From Burkholderiales bacterium (GTDB lineage Bacteria; Pseudomonadota; Gammaproteobacteria; Burkholderiales; Burkholderiaceae): a DNA stretch of 23,403 bases. The DNA lies in NCBI GenBank assembly GCA_947372535.1, contig CANBUA010000039.1, forward strand, positions 1 through 23,403, read 5' to 3'. Positions 7,725-15,247 of the stretch are shown piece by piece (the stretch's first letter is position 1; each line of letters begins with the position of its first letter). The notes under the pieces are model-generated. The model ran no database searches and was not told the origin of the DNA. It was given only the letters and a program-made list of their open reading frames with translations. The translations under genes were made by a program, and so were the position numbers.

Positions 7725-9528
7725 GGGGTAGCGTCACGGGCGGCTCATTGGCCAGCAACTCCGACAGCACCTGGTAGAGCTGGGCGGCCGGCACGGGCTT
7801 GTGCAACAAGGTTACCCCGGTGGCCTGCGCCTCGCGGATGCGGTCGGCCGCGGTGTCCCCGGTCACCAGCACGGCTGGCACATGGCGCTTGGCATGGCTG
7901 CGCACCAGCTCGATGGCCTCGTGGCCGTTGCGGTGGCTGCGCAATCGGTAGTCGGCCACCACCACCTGAGGGGTGAAACGCTGCATCATGGTGACGGCTT
8001 CATCGGCCGATTCAACCACCTCGCACCAGGCCCCCCAGCTCGTGAACAGCTCGGCCATGGCGGCCCGCACCGTTTCATCGTCATCGATCACCAGCACGCG
8101 CGTGCCGGTCAGATCCGTCACCGTGGCGGCCACCGGTGCGACCTCGATCACCGCCTCCTGGCTCAGTGGCAGGCTCACACGGAACACCGAACCGCGCCCC
8201 GGCGTCGAGGCCAGGCCGATGTCCACATTCATGGCGCGCGCCAGCCCCTCGACAATGGCCAGACCCAGGCCCAGGCCTTTGCGCCGATCACGCTCGGGAT
8301 TGCCCAGTTGATGGAACTCGCGGAACACGGCCCGGTGATGGTGGGCCGGGATGCCCATGCCGGAGTCCCACACCTCCACCACCGCATGGCCGCCTCGGCG
8401 ACGCACGCCGACCAGGATGCCGCCCTTCTCGGTGTAGCGCAGGGCGTTGCTGATGAAATTGCGCACAATGCGCTCGACCAGCGATGCATCGGCATGGACG
8501 ACGCAGCGCGTGTCGTGGGTGCGGTAGACCAGCCCGAGCTCCACGGCCTGCGGCGCAAACTCCTGCTCCAGGCGGTGCAGCAAGGGTTGCAGCGCAAAGG
8601 GCTGCATCTTGGGCGTGATCACACCGGCATCGACCTTGGAGAAATCCAGCAAGGTGCCCAGCATGTCCCGAGCGGCATCACCAGAAGCATCGATCTGCGA
8701 CAGCAAGGACTGCTGGCGCGTGGTCAGGTTGGTGCGGCTCAAGGCATTGGCGAACAGGCCCAGCGCATGCAAAGGCTGGCGCAGGTCGTGGCTGGCCGCA
8801 GCCAGGAAGATCACCTTGGCGTGGTTGGCCTCTTCGGCCTCGCGCAGGGCGTCTTCAGCCACTTGGCGCGCATGCAGGGCGCGCTGGGACTGGTCCCGCA
8901 GCAGGCCCACCAGTTCGTCGTTTTCGAAGCGCAGGTCGATGGAATCGCGCACCGAGCGAGCCGACTGATAGGAGTAAGCCGCCATGAAAACCGTGTACAG
9001 CGCTGAGGCCGAGCCCATGATCACGTCCAGGTGGAAAGTCCAGTTGGACAGCAGCACGATGGCCGCCGGCGGCGCCGTCAACAGCACGAAGAGGATGGAC
9101 AGCGGCCACACGGGCGCGAACAGCATCATGCCGCCCGCATTGGCGCCAGCGGCTGCCGACAGCACCAGGCAGGTGGTGTAGGGATCACCCGTCTGCATGA
9201 ACACCAGCACCATCACGCCCCAGCCGATGCCAATGGAAAAGGCCAGCAGGCGCAGGCGGAACAATGTCTGTCTGAGCTGGGCCTCGTCCAGCACGGCGGG
9301 CCCGCGCCGCAGCCACAGGCCGCACAGGCTGCACAAGACGATCCAGGCACTCCACCAGAAAATATTGGCTTTCCAGGTCAGCGCGTAATACTCGCCGCCA
9401 ACGACCACGGCGGCGATCAGCGAGCAGACCATCACCAACGGCAAATTGCGCCGGATCAGTTCAATCTGTGACTGGAGGTAGCGGGATTCGTCGGGCACAA
9501 AGGCCCGGCGTAGCAGGTCACGAAGCAC
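7669..9528 (-). CDS. Hybrid sensor histidine kinase with C-terminal receiver domain
   Basis: This 619-residue membrane sensor has roughly six hydrophobic helices in residues 30-190 and a coiled-coil linker at about 200-236. A HisKA domain follows with ASHDLRQPLHAL (phospho-acceptor His247). Next is a HATPase_c domain with NFISNALRY (N box, Asn361), DSGMGI (388-393) and KGLGLGLAIV (417-426). The C-terminal receiver domain has acidic residues 482-484, phospho-acceptor Asp526 in VVVADYRLR, Thr556 and Lys577. The start is a GTG at 9528 with GGGAG 6 nt upstream. It overlaps the end of the response-regulator gene by 11 bp, so the two are a cognate pair. The signal is unknown. The membrane domain is a plain multi-helix bundle without a recognisable periplasmic sensor. 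Confidence 0.94.
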   Translation of the reverse strand: MLRDLLRRAFVPDESRYLQSQIELIRRNLPLVMVCSLIAAVVVGGEYYALTWKANIFWWSAWIVLCSLCGLWLRRGPAVLDEAQLRQTLFRLRLLAFSIGIGWGVMVLVFMQTGDPYTTCLVLSAAAGANAGGMMLFAPVWPLSILFVLLTAPPAAIVLLSNWTFHLDVIMGSASALYTVFMAAYSYQSARSVRDSIDLRFENDELVGLLRDQSQRALHARQVAEDALREAEEANHAKVIFLAAASHDLRQPLHALGLFANALSRTNLTTRQQSLLSQIDASGDAARDMLGTLLDFSKVDAGVITPKMQPFALQPLLHRLEQEFAPQAVELGLVYRTHDTRCVVHADASLVERIVRNFISNALRYTEKGGILVGVRRRGGHAVVEVWDSGMGIPAHHHRAVFREFHQLGNPERDRRKGLGLGLAIVEGLARAMNVDIGLASTPGRGSVFRVSLPLSQEAVIEVAPVAATVTDLTGTRVLVIDDDETVRAAMAELFTSWGAWCEVVESADEAVTMMQRFTPQVVVADYRLRSHRNGHEAIELVRSHAKRHVPAVLVTGDTAADRIREAQATGVTLLHKPVPAAQLYQVLSELLANEPPVTLPLTQPLDQPVADGPASAAG

Positions 9529-10210
9529 TCAGGCTCCCGCTGGACAAGGCCGTGTCATCCTGGATCCAGCCCTGCTGGCGCGCCACTTGATGGGCGGCAT
9601 CGCGGCTGATCACACCCAGGCGCTCCATCAGCACCGACACCTCGGCTCTAGCCTGGTTCTCGCTGAGCGACAAGGCCCGCGCCAAAGCTTTGTTGGAGCG
9701 GTGCGAGCCCAGCAGCGCGAGGATGCGACGCTGCATCTGAGAAGGCCGCCACACACCATCTTGACCAAGGTCATCGTCATTGGAGGCATCGGCCATGCTG
9801 CTGCAGGTGCTGGAGCGAATCCAGGCTGGCAAGCCTCGAGAGACCTGGCGCAGCGCCTCAACCAGTTGATCGGGCGGCGCGGTTTTGCTCAAAAACCCCC
9901 ACACGCCCCGGTCCCTGGCCGCCTGCACGGCGACGTCGTCATCCTGGGCCGAAACGATCACGATGGGCGCATCGCCAAAACGAGCCCGCAGCATCGGCAG
10001 ACCCGACAAGCCCGGCACGCCAGGCAGGTTCATGTCCAGCAGCACCAGGTCGGGCTGCAAGTCTTGGATGTCCAGGGCCGATTCCACCGTCACGGCCTCG
10101 TGCAGGATGGCGTCTGGCCAATGATCGGCCAGCAACAGGCGCAGGCCCGTGCGGAACAAGGCATGGTCATCAATCAATAAAACGGACAGTGAACGCGATG
10201 GACTGGGCAT
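9518..10210 (-). CDS. NarL/FixJ-type response regulator
   Basis: This 230-residue protein has an N-terminal receiver domain: acidic Asp14-Asp15 in LLIDDHALFRTGLRLLL, phospho-acceptor Asp59 in LVLLDMNLPG, Ser87 and Lys109 in GFLSKTAPP. The C-terminal output domain (about 152-215) resembles a LuxR-type helix-turn-helix, with NKALARALSLSENQARAEVSVLMERLGV. It diverges from the usual 'LT.RE.EVL' opening, reading WRPSQMQRRILALL. It precedes and overlaps the hybrid kinase gene, so phosphotransfer from that kinase is expected. The ATG at 10210 has no strong Shine-Dalgarno; a GGTAC/GTACC palindrome sits 3-16 bp upstream and could be an autoregulatory site. Confidence 0.92.
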   Translation of the reverse strand: MPSPSRSLSVLLIDDHALFRTGLRLLLADHWPDAILHEAVTVESALDIQDLQPDLVLLDMNLPGVPGLSGLPMLRARFGDAPIVIVSAQDDDVAVQAARDRGVWGFLSKTAPPDQLVEALRQVSRGLPAWIRSSTCSSMADASNDDDLGQDGVWRPSQMQRRILALLGSHRSNKALARALSLSENQARAEVSVLMERLGVISRDAAHQVARQQGWIQDDTALSSGSLSAS

Positions 10211-10212
10211 GG

Positions 10213-10226
10213 GGTACTAACGTACC
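10213..10226. promoter_or_regulatory. Palindrome immediately upstream of the response-regulator start
   Basis: GGTAC (10213-10217) and GTACC (10222-10226) flank TAAC, just before the response-regulator ATG and where its ribosome-binding site would lie. It could be an operator, possibly for the regulator itself, or a small hairpin limiting translation initiation. Confidence 0.35.
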
Positions 10227-10282
10227 GCAAGCAACGCCCAGCCGACAAGGGCAGGAAACCCCCCCTTAAGAGGGATGTTCCC

Positions 10283-10298
10283 AGCACTTGCAAGCGCT
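10283..10298. repeat. 16-bp imperfect palindrome just after the aroG stop
   Basis: AGCACTTG is followed directly by CAAGCGCT, symmetric at 14 of 16 positions. It sits 1 bp beyond the aroG stop codon and about 75 bp before the response-regulator start. Together with the C-rich CCTTAAGAGGG element at 10261-10274 it could mark a control region for the two-component genes or a weak 3' end for aroG. No clear T-run is present. Confidence 0.35.
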
Positions 10299-10299
10299 G

Positions 10300-11418
10300 T
10301 CAACGTGATTGCCGACGCGTCTTGACCGCATCACTGAGGATCTGCAACACTTCCTGGGTGTGGTCCCAGCCGATGCAGGCGTCCGTGATGCTCTGGCCGT
10401 AGACCAGCTTGCTCGGGTCATCCTTGCCAGGCGTGAACTTCTGCGCGCCAGCACACAGGTGGCTCTCGACCATCACGCCAAAGACCTTGGTGGAACCGCC
10501 CGAGACCTGCTCGGCGATGTCCTTGGCCACCACCACCTGACGCTCGTGCTGCTTGGAGCTGTTGGCGTGTGAGAAATCCACCATCAGCGAGGGATGCAGC
10601 TTGGCCGCTTCCAGGTCCTTGCAGGCCGCATCGACACTGGCGGCGTCGTAATTGGGCGCCTTGCCACCGCGCAGGATGACGTGGCAGTCGGGGTTGCCGG
10701 TTGTCTCCACGATGGCGACTTGGCCGTTCTTGTGCACCGACAGGAAGTGGTGCGGACGGGCGGCCGCCTGGATGGCGTCCGTGGCGATCTTGATGTTGCC
10801 GTCCGTGCCGTTCTTGAAGCCAATCGGCGCGCTGATGCCCGAGGAGAGCTCGCGGTGGACCTGGCTCTCGGTCGTGCGTGCACCGATGGCGCCCCAGCTG
10901 ATCAAGTCACCGATGTACTGCGGCGAGATCACATCCAGGAACTCGCTGCCAGCCGGCATGCCCAGGCGGTTGATCTCGACCAGCAGGTGGCGCGCCATGC
11001 GCAGGCCTTCGTCGATCTTGAAACTCTCGTCCAGGTACGGGTCGTTGATCAGGCCCTTCCAGCCGACCGTGGTGCGAGGCTTTTCGAAGTAGACGCGCAT
11101 GACCACTTCCAGCGTGTCGGCGAACTGTTCGCGCTGGGGCAGCAACTTGCGCGCGTAGTCCATGGCCGCGGCCGTGTCGTGGATGGAGCAGGGGCCGATG
11201 ATGACCAGCAGGCGGTCGTCCTGGCCGCTCACGATCTGGCGGATGGCCTGGCGGGTGCCAGAGACCAAGGTCTCGACCGGGGTGCCACGGATCGGGAAGA
11301 AGCGGATCAGGTGCTCGGGTGGCGGCAGGGGCGTCACGTTGCGGATGCGCTCGTCATCGGTCATGGAGGTGCGGTCGGCGGGGGGCTCGTAACCGGCTGA
11401 TGCGCTGGATGGGCTCAT
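10300..11418 (-). CDS. aroG: 3-deoxy-7-phosphoheptulonate (DAHP) synthase, class I
   Basis: This 372-residue cytoplasmic enzyme condenses phosphoenolpyruvate and erythrose 4-phosphate to DAHP, the first step towards chorismate and the aromatic amino acids. Residues match type I-alpha enzymes such as E. coli AroG throughout: LLVIIGPCSIHD (about 70-81), KPRTTVGWKGLINDP, SPQYIGDLISWGAIGARTTESQVHRELSSG, GFKNGTDG and VMVESHLCAG. The regions that hold the feedback-inhibitor pocket in AroG are present, but I cannot say which amino acid inhibits it. The ATG at 11418 follows a GAGAG; a second ATG at 11364 would match the E. coli length better. The 100-nt leader carries an aromatic-rich reading frame and a terminator, pointing to control by attenuation. 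I use aroG as the family name, not as proof of Phe sensitivity. Confidence 0.95.
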   Translation of the reverse strand: MSPSSASAGYEPPADRTSMTDDERIRNVTPLPPPEHLIRFFPIRGTPVETLVSGTRQAIRQIVSGQDDRLLVIIGPCSIHDTAAAMDYARKLLPQREQFADTLEVVMRVYFEKPRTTVGWKGLINDPYLDESFKIDEGLRMARHLLVEINRLGMPAGSEFLDVISPQYIGDLISWGAIGARTTESQVHRELSSGISAPIGFKNGTDGNIKIATDAIQAAARPHHFLSVHKNGQVAIVETTGNPDCHVILRGGKAPNYDAASVDAACKDLEAAKLHPSLMVDFSHANSSKQHERQVVVAKDIAEQVSGGSTKVFGVMVESHLCAGAQKFTPGKDDPSKLVYGQSITDACIGWDHTQEVLQILSDAVKTRRQSR

Positions 11419-11467
11419 CGTTTTCTCTCTTTGAAGGAACAGTCGGGTAGACAGGAGGTTCAGGTCG

Positions 11468-11498
11468 AAAAAAAACCGCCGGGGGTTCCGGCGGTTTT
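11468..11498 (-). terminator. Rho-independent terminator in the aroG leader (attenuator)
   Basis: Read on the minus strand, AAAACCGCCGG pairs perfectly with CCGGCGGTTTT around a 5-nt AACCC loop and is followed by a run of T (eight T in all from the arm onward). It lies between the leader reading frame's stop (11519) and the aroG start (11418). It would therefore end transcription before aroG unless disrupted. The 5' arm contains CGCCGG, complementary to CCGGCG at 11544-11539 inside the leader frame, which offers a possible competing antiterminator helix. Confidence 0.88.
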
Positions 11499-11518
11499 CA
11501 GGAAGTCGTGTGGCTGCG

Positions 11519-11587
11519 TCAAGCGTTGGCCACTCCTGCGCCGGTGATCAGCGGGAGTTCAAAGTGCCAAAAATAAAAACGCGCCAT
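11519..11587 (-). CDS. Aromatic-rich leader peptide of aroG (candidate attenuator peptide)
   Basis: This is a 22-codon frame starting MARFYFWHFELP and ending in TGA at 11519. Five of residues 4-9 are aromatic (Phe4, Tyr5, Phe6, Trp7, Phe9), with His8 between them. An alternative in-frame ATG two codons earlier (11593) is closer to the AGG; the ATG at 11587 has AGG at 7-nt spacing and seems preferable. The frame is followed after 20 nt by a strong intrinsic terminator and then by aroG. In the family of amino-acid biosynthetic attenuators (trp, phe, his leaders), ribosome stalling at such codons when charged tRNA is scarce favours an antiterminator. After a stall at codons 4-9, the CCGGCG at 11544-11539 would lie free just ahead of the ribosome. 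The role is inferred from layout. It is easily missed because it is only 22 codons long. Confidence 0.8.
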   Translation of the reverse strand: MARFYFWHFELPLITGAGVANA

Positions 11588-11600
11588 GTTCATGCCTGGA

Positions 11601-11630
11601 AATGTAGCACGAGCGGCGTGTCCCTGTGAA
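11601..11630 (-). promoter_or_regulatory. Candidate sigma-70 promoter of the aroG leader
   Basis: On the minus strand TTCACA (11630-11625, five of six to the -35 consensus) is followed after 18 nt by TACATT (11606-11601), with an extended-type TG upstream of it. Transcription would begin at about 11594, giving an almost leaderless start for the aroG leader peptide. That is unusual and lowers confidence; read-through from the upstream methyltransferase gene is an alternative source of transcript. Confidence 0.4.
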
Positions 11631-11698
11631 GCCCGGCCCCGCGTTCGGGTCAAAATCCGGCACAAGCGGGCATCCGACGCGACGAACTGCTCGCCAGC

Positions 11699-12733
11699 TC
11701 AGGCCGCCTGGATGGGCACCACCCGACGTGGGCGGGCGTCGCTCGCGCGTGCGCGCAACTGGCCACATCCACCATCGACCTCCTGCCCAGCAGAATGGCG
11801 CAGCTTGGTCAACACGCCGCGCCGGTGCAGTGATCGGGCGATACCCGCAGCCTTCTCCCAATCGGGCCGTCGATACGGCAAGTCGGGTACGCTGTTATAG
11901 GGGATCATGTTCATCAAGGCGTACTTGCCCTTGAGCAGCGCCACGATGCCGTCGAGCTCTTCCTCGGTGTCGTTGATGCCCTCCAGCAAGGTCCACTGAT
12001 ACTGGATGGGGTAGCCGGTGCGGCGGGCATAGTCCTCGCCCATGGCCACCAGATCCACCGGGTCCAGGCGCGGTGCCCTGGGCATCAACTGGGCCCGCAG
12101 CTCGGCTTTGGTCGAATGCAGCGACAGGGCCAGCGCGGGCTTGACCTCGCCCAGCGGCAGGCGCTCAAACACCCGCACATCGCCCACCGTCGAGAACACC
12201 AGGTTCTTGTGCCCGATGTTGCCCCCGGTGCCCAGCAGGTCGATGGCCTCCATGACGTTGTCCAGGTTGTGGGAAGGCTCGCCCATGCCCATGAACACCA
12301 CCTTCTTGACCGGCCGCAAGGTGCGCGCCAAGGCCACCTGGGCGACGATTTCGGCACTGCCCAACTGGCGCAGCAGGCCGTCGCGCCCGGTCATGCAGAA
12401 CACACAACCGACCGCGCACCCCACTTGGGTGGACACGCACAGCCCGTCGCGGGGCAAGAGCACGCTCTCAACCGCCTGGCCATCGGCCAAGGTCACCAAC
12501 AGGCGAGCCGAGCCATCGGCATCGTCATGGCGGGATTGGAGCGTGGCCAACGCGGCCCATTGCGCGGCCAACTCGGGCAAGGCTTCGCGCACCGTCAGGG
12601 GCAGGAAGTTTTCCGGTCGACGGCGACCGGCGTCCTGGGGACGTGCCTGGGCCCATTGGCGCAGCACGCGCTGTTCATGACAAGGGCTGGCACCCAGCGC
12701 GCGCAGGCGCTGGCGGATTTCTTCAATGCGCAT
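11699..12733 (-). CDS. RlmN-family radical SAM RNA methyltransferase
   Basis: This 344-residue protein is of the RlmN/Cfr family, which uses S-adenosylmethionine and a [4Fe-4S] cluster to methylate an adenine C2 (A2503 of 23S rRNA, A37 of some tRNAs). The radical SAM triad is Cys106-x3-Cys110-x2-Cys113 in STQVGCAVGCVFCMTG. The GMGEPSHNLDNV motif binds SAM, and the C-terminal GGCGQL holds the resolving/methyl-carrying cysteine (about 323). The N-terminal helical domain (MRIEEIRQRLRALG) is present but short, and the protein is somewhat shorter than E. coli RlmN, so it may be a second paralogue rather than the main RlmN. The ATG at 12733 is used; a TTG seven codons earlier is possible. It lies downstream of the small lipoprotein gene and upstream of the aroG leader on the same strand. 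Confidence 0.82.
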   Translation of the reverse strand: MRIEEIRQRLRALGASPCHEQRVLRQWAQARPQDAGRRRPENFLPLTVREALPELAAQWAALATLQSRHDDADGSARLLVTLADGQAVESVLLPRDGLCVSTQVGCAVGCVFCMTGRDGLLRQLGSAEIVAQVALARTLRPVKKVVFMGMGEPSHNLDNVMEAIDLLGTGGNIGHKNLVFSTVGDVRVFERLPLGEVKPALALSLHSTKAELRAQLMPRAPRLDPVDLVAMGEDYARRTGYPIQYQWTLLEGINDTEEELDGIVALLKGKYALMNMIPYNSVPDLPYRRPDWEKAAGIARSLHRRGVLTKLRHSAGQEVDGGCGQLRARASDARPRRVVPIQAA

Positions 12734-12799
12734 GGGCGAGAGTGTAGGCAGCAATGGTGCCCCGCCCGCCGTTTTTGTTCGTGGCTTGTCCTGTTCCGC

Positions 12800-13144
12800 T
12801 CAAGCCGGGCTTTTGCAGGCGATCGCCATCTGGGCCTGGTTGTCGTCTTCGTCGAAGACAGCCGTGGCGCGGTTCCAGTATTTCTGCACAGGCGCCAGGT
12901 CGGGGGCCTCCACGCGCTGCGCATGCTGCCACTGGCGCAGTACCTCGTAGCCCTTGGGGCACAGGCGCGCAGCCTCCTGATTCAGGCCGGCCAGGTCACG
13001 CCCGCGCAGTTCGTACACCGGGTGGGCCGGATCGGGGGAGACCAAGCGTGTTTCCATCTGGGTGCAGCCCGCCATCATCGCCATGGCCACGAGCCATGGG
13101 CCTGTACGGATCCAGCCTTGATCCCTCGTCATACATGTCCTCAT
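12800..13144 (-). CDS. Small putative lipoprotein
   Basis: This is a 114-residue protein of unknown function. It has a basic N terminus and a hydrophobic segment ending in a lipobox-like MMAGC (Cys27), so it should be exported and lipid-anchored. After the anchor come PVYELRGRDLAGLNQEAARLCPKGYEVLRQW and a C-terminal NRATAVFDEDDNQAQMAIAC. Only three cysteines follow or include the anchor. A strong TGGAGG lies 6 nt before the ATG at 13144; a second ATG four codons later would give a more typical signal peptide. The 67 bp to the downstream methyltransferase gene contain no terminator, so they may share a transcript. The 233 bp upstream (13145-13377), shared with the divergent DUF962 gene, show no feature I can name. 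Confidence 0.72.
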   Translation of the reverse strand: MRTCMTRDQGWIRTGPWLVAMAMMAGCTQMETRLVSPDPAHPVYELRGRDLAGLNQEAARLCPKGYEVLRQWQHAQRVEAPDLAPVQKYWNRATAVFDEDDNQAQMAIACKSPA

Positions 13145-13377
13145 GAGCAGCCTCCAGCCGGCGCCCGATGCGCCACCTCCGAACAGTATTGGCGATACCG
13201 GCCACGCCCTATCCGGGAATCAAGGCCTGGAAACAGCCCGCCATGCGCCAAAACTGGACCCTGTGTCCACCCCTTAGGAAAAATGGCCGATTTTCGGATG
13301 GGCAGCACAGGGCCTAGGGAATCCTCTGGCGTCAAACGTCATCCAGGCGACAACAAGGCCAATCGCGCCTGACTAAG

Positions 13378-13911
13378 ATGGGCGACATGAAGTCCCTCAC
13401 CGACCACTTGGCCCAATACGCCAGCTACCACCGTGATCACCGCAACGTCTGGACGCATGTGCTGGGCATTCCCTTGATCGTGCTCGCGATCGCGACGGCC
13501 TTGTCCCGGTGGGTGATCTGGGAGGGCGTGTTGCCCGGAGCGGCCGGCCATGAAGCCAGCGTGTCGATGGCGGCATTGGCCAGTGTGCTGATGGGCCTTT
13601 ACTACCTGCGCCTGGACCTGCGCTATGGCTTGGTCATGACGCTGGTCCTGACCATGGCCTGCCTGATGGCCCACGGGCTGGTTTCCATGGCAGCGCCTGC
13701 ATGGTGGGTCACGGCCCTGGGTCTGTTCGTGGTCGGCTGGGTGTTCCAGTTCCTGGGCCACTACTACGAGGGTCGCAAGCCTGCCTTCTTGGACGACTTG
13801 GTGGGGCTCTTGATCGGCCCCTTGTTCGTCGTGGCGGAACTGGGCTTCATGCTTGGCATGCGCCCGGAGGTGGAGGCCAGTGTGGTCAACCGCTCAGGAC
13901 ATCTGCGCTGA
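13378..13911 (+). CDS. DUF962 / Mpo1-like membrane protein
   Basis: This 177-residue integral membrane protein has about five hydrophobic segments. It matches the DUF962 (YGL010w/Mpo1-like) family. Its yeast member is an Fe(II)-dependent dioxygenase acting on 2-hydroxy fatty acids in alpha-oxidation. The hallmark histidine segments are present: YASYHRDHRNVWTHVLGIPLI (about 14-34) and FQFLGHYYEGRKPAFLDDLVGLLIGPLF (about 123-150). An ATG three codons later (13387, MKSLTDHL) is an equally likely start; neither has a strong ribosome-binding site. It converges with the next small gene, 24 bp away. The bacterial enzyme activity is inferred from the family only. Confidence 0.85.
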   Translation: MGDMKSLTDHLAQYASYHRDHRNVWTHVLGIPLIVLAIATALSRWVIWEGVLPGAAGHEASVSMAALASVLMGLYYLRLDLRYGLVMTLVLTMACLMAHGLVSMAAPAWWVTALGLFVVGWVFQFLGHYYEGRKPAFLDDLVGLLIGPLFVVAELGFMLGMRPEVEASVVNRSGHLR

Positions 13912-13935
13912 GCTGGTTCATGACCTCAAGGCGAA

Positions 13936-14160
13936 TCAGCCGCGTTTGTTGCCGCCGACCGCCACGAGGGCCCCACCCACCACGATGAAGACCACGCTGG
14001 CCCAAGGTGGGATGAAGACATTTTCTTTTTCGTCCACGGACAAGGAGATCGGCCCCAGATTGGCTTCATGGGTGGACTTGGTGTAGCTGAAGCTGCCGAT
14101 CGCCAGAGCGATGGCGCCCAGGACGATCATCAAGATCCCGACGATTCGAGTGGCATTCAT
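13936..14160 (-). CDS. Small two-helix membrane protein of unknown function
   Basis: This 74-residue protein has two hydrophobic helices, about 5-23 (RIVGILMIVLGAIALAIGS) and 50-67 (ASVVFIVVGGALVAVGG). They flank a polar loop, FSYTKSTHEANLGPISLSVDEKENVFIPP. Similar short proteins with a 'YTK..HEA.LGP..LSV..KE' loop are, as I recall, common as conserved hypotheticals in proteobacteria. AAGGA lies 7 nt before the ATG at 14160, which rules out a longer in-frame start 13 codons earlier. No function can be proposed. Confidence 0.8.
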   Translation of the reverse strand: MNATRIVGILMIVLGAIALAIGSFSYTKSTHEANLGPISLSVDEKENVFIPPWASVVFIVVGGALVAVGGNKRG

Positions 14161-14186
14161 GGCGATTCCTTTGATAACTGCTGAGA

Positions 14187-14211
14187 GCAAGGCGGTCAAT
14201 CGCCGCCTTGC
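14187..14211. repeat. Perfect 9-bp inverted repeat (hairpin)
   Basis: GCAAGGCGG (14187-14195) and CCGCCTTGC (14203-14211) flank a 7-nt loop. It lies in the 158 bp between the peroxiredoxin stop and the small membrane protein start. There is no T-run on either strand, so it is not a classical terminator. It may serve as an mRNA end for the peroxiredoxin gene or as a regulatory site. Confidence 0.45.
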
Positions 14212-14318
14212 ATGCCCTCATCATCGCCGAGCCCAGGAGCGCTGACCAGTGGGCGTTGTCTCCATTGCTTGTGGGACTTGGCTGACAAAGCACCATGACC
14301 CGTGGACCGATGAGTGCT

Positions 14319-14828
14319 TCAGCCCTGCTGGGCCTGCTTGAGCAGGGTCTGGGCATCGCTGACCTCGTAGCCGCCGCCTTTCTCATCGTTGAGCTGCGTC
14401 ACCACGCCGTCTTTGACCAACATGGAGAAACGCCCCGAGCGCATGCCCAGACCCTTGGCGCTCAAGTCCAGCACCAGGCCGGTGGCCTTGGCAAACTCCG
14501 CGCTGCCGTCGGCCATCATGCGCACCTTGCCAGTGGCATGCAGCTCGCGGCCCCAGGCGCCCATCACGAAGGCGTCGTTAACGGAGATGCACCAGATTTC
14601 GTCCACGCCAGCGGCCTTGAAATCGTCATAGGCCTCGATGAAACCCGGTGCGTGTTTGGCCGAGCATGTGGGCGTGAACGCGCCGGGCAAACCAAAGATG
14701 GCGATGGTTTTGCCAGCCGTGCTCTGCGCGATGTCGAAAGCGTTGGGGCCAAGGCTACAGCCCTCGCCCTCCACCTCGATGAACTCATACAAGGTACCGC
14801 CCGGCAATTGGTCGCCTGCTTGGATCAT
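14319..14828 (-). CDS. Peroxiredoxin, Prx5 type
   Basis: This 169-residue thioredoxin-fold peroxidase reduces hydrogen peroxide and organic hydroperoxides. The catalytic motif is PGAFTPTCSAKHAPG, with Pro49, Thr52 and peroxidatic Cys55. The downstream active-site arginine lies in GMRSGRFSMLV. The other cysteines are Cys24 and Cys80 (in WCISVNDAF); neither is at the usual C-terminal resolving position of human PRDX5. A glutathione/glutaredoxin-dependent 1-Cys mechanism, as in bacterial Prx5 proteins, is therefore plausible. GGAG lies 7 nt before the ATG. The gene is just beyond the terminator of the ribosomal operon on the same strand and should have its own promoter. Confidence 0.94.
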   Translation of the reverse strand: MIQAGDQLPGGTLYEFIEVEGEGCSLGPNAFDIAQSTAGKTIAIFGLPGAFTPTCSAKHAPGFIEAYDDFKAAGVDEIWCISVNDAFVMGAWGRELHATGKVRMMADGSAEFAKATGLVLDLSAKGLGMRSGRFSMLVKDGVVTQLNDEKGGGYEVSDAQTLLKQAQQG

Positions 14829-14871
14829 GGGAAGCTCCAGTCAATCAAAAGAAAAACGTCAAAGGGGTGCC

Positions 14872-14915
14872 GACAAAAGAAAACCGGCTGGCCAGTATGA
14901 CTGGACAGCCGGTTT
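14872..14915 (-). terminator. Rho-independent terminator of the ribosomal protein operon
   Basis: On the minus strand AAACCGGCTG (14915-14906) pairs with CAGCCGGTTT (14890-14881). An inner helix CCAGT/ACTGG extends the stem to about 15 bp with one mismatch. It is followed by TTCTTTTGT. It lies 45 bp beyond the rpsQ stop and closes the operon before the peroxiredoxin gene. Confidence 0.88.
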
Positions 14916-14959
14916 CAGGAGGTCACGTCCTCAGGCAGCCATCACAGCCGCCTGGGTCA

Positions 14960-15247
14960 TCAAACCGTTTCAGCCTTCTCGACCAAGCGGGAAACAACCC
15001 AGTTCTTGGTCTTGGACAGCGGACGGCTTTCGGTGATCTCGACCACGTCGCCGATGTGGAACTCATTGTTCTCATCGTGAGCGTGGTACTTGCGCGAGTG
15101 CGCCACGATCTTGCCGTAGAGCTCGTGCTTCGAGCGACGTTCGATCAAGACCGTGACGGTCTTGGCACGGGCGTCGCTGACGACCTTGCCGACCAGGGTA
15201 CGGGTGACCTTGGTCTTCGTTGGCGCTTGGGTTTGAGCTTCCGTCAT
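14960..15247 (-). CDS. rpsQ: 30S ribosomal protein S17
   Basis: This 95-residue primary 16S rRNA-binding protein has an OB fold. Typical segments are [42 protein letters not shown] and the C-terminal [28 protein letters not shown]. An N-terminal extension ([16 protein letters not shown]) precedes the conserved start, as in other betaproteobacteria. The start overlaps the rpmC stop by 4 bp (ATGA). It is the last gene of the operon here; rplN, which usually follows, is absent. Confidence 0.97.
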   Translation of the reverse strand: MTEAQTQAPTKTKVTRTLVGKVVSDARAKTVTVLIERRSKHELYGKIVAHSRKYHAHDENNEFHIGDVVEITESRPLSKTKNWVVSRLVEKAETV

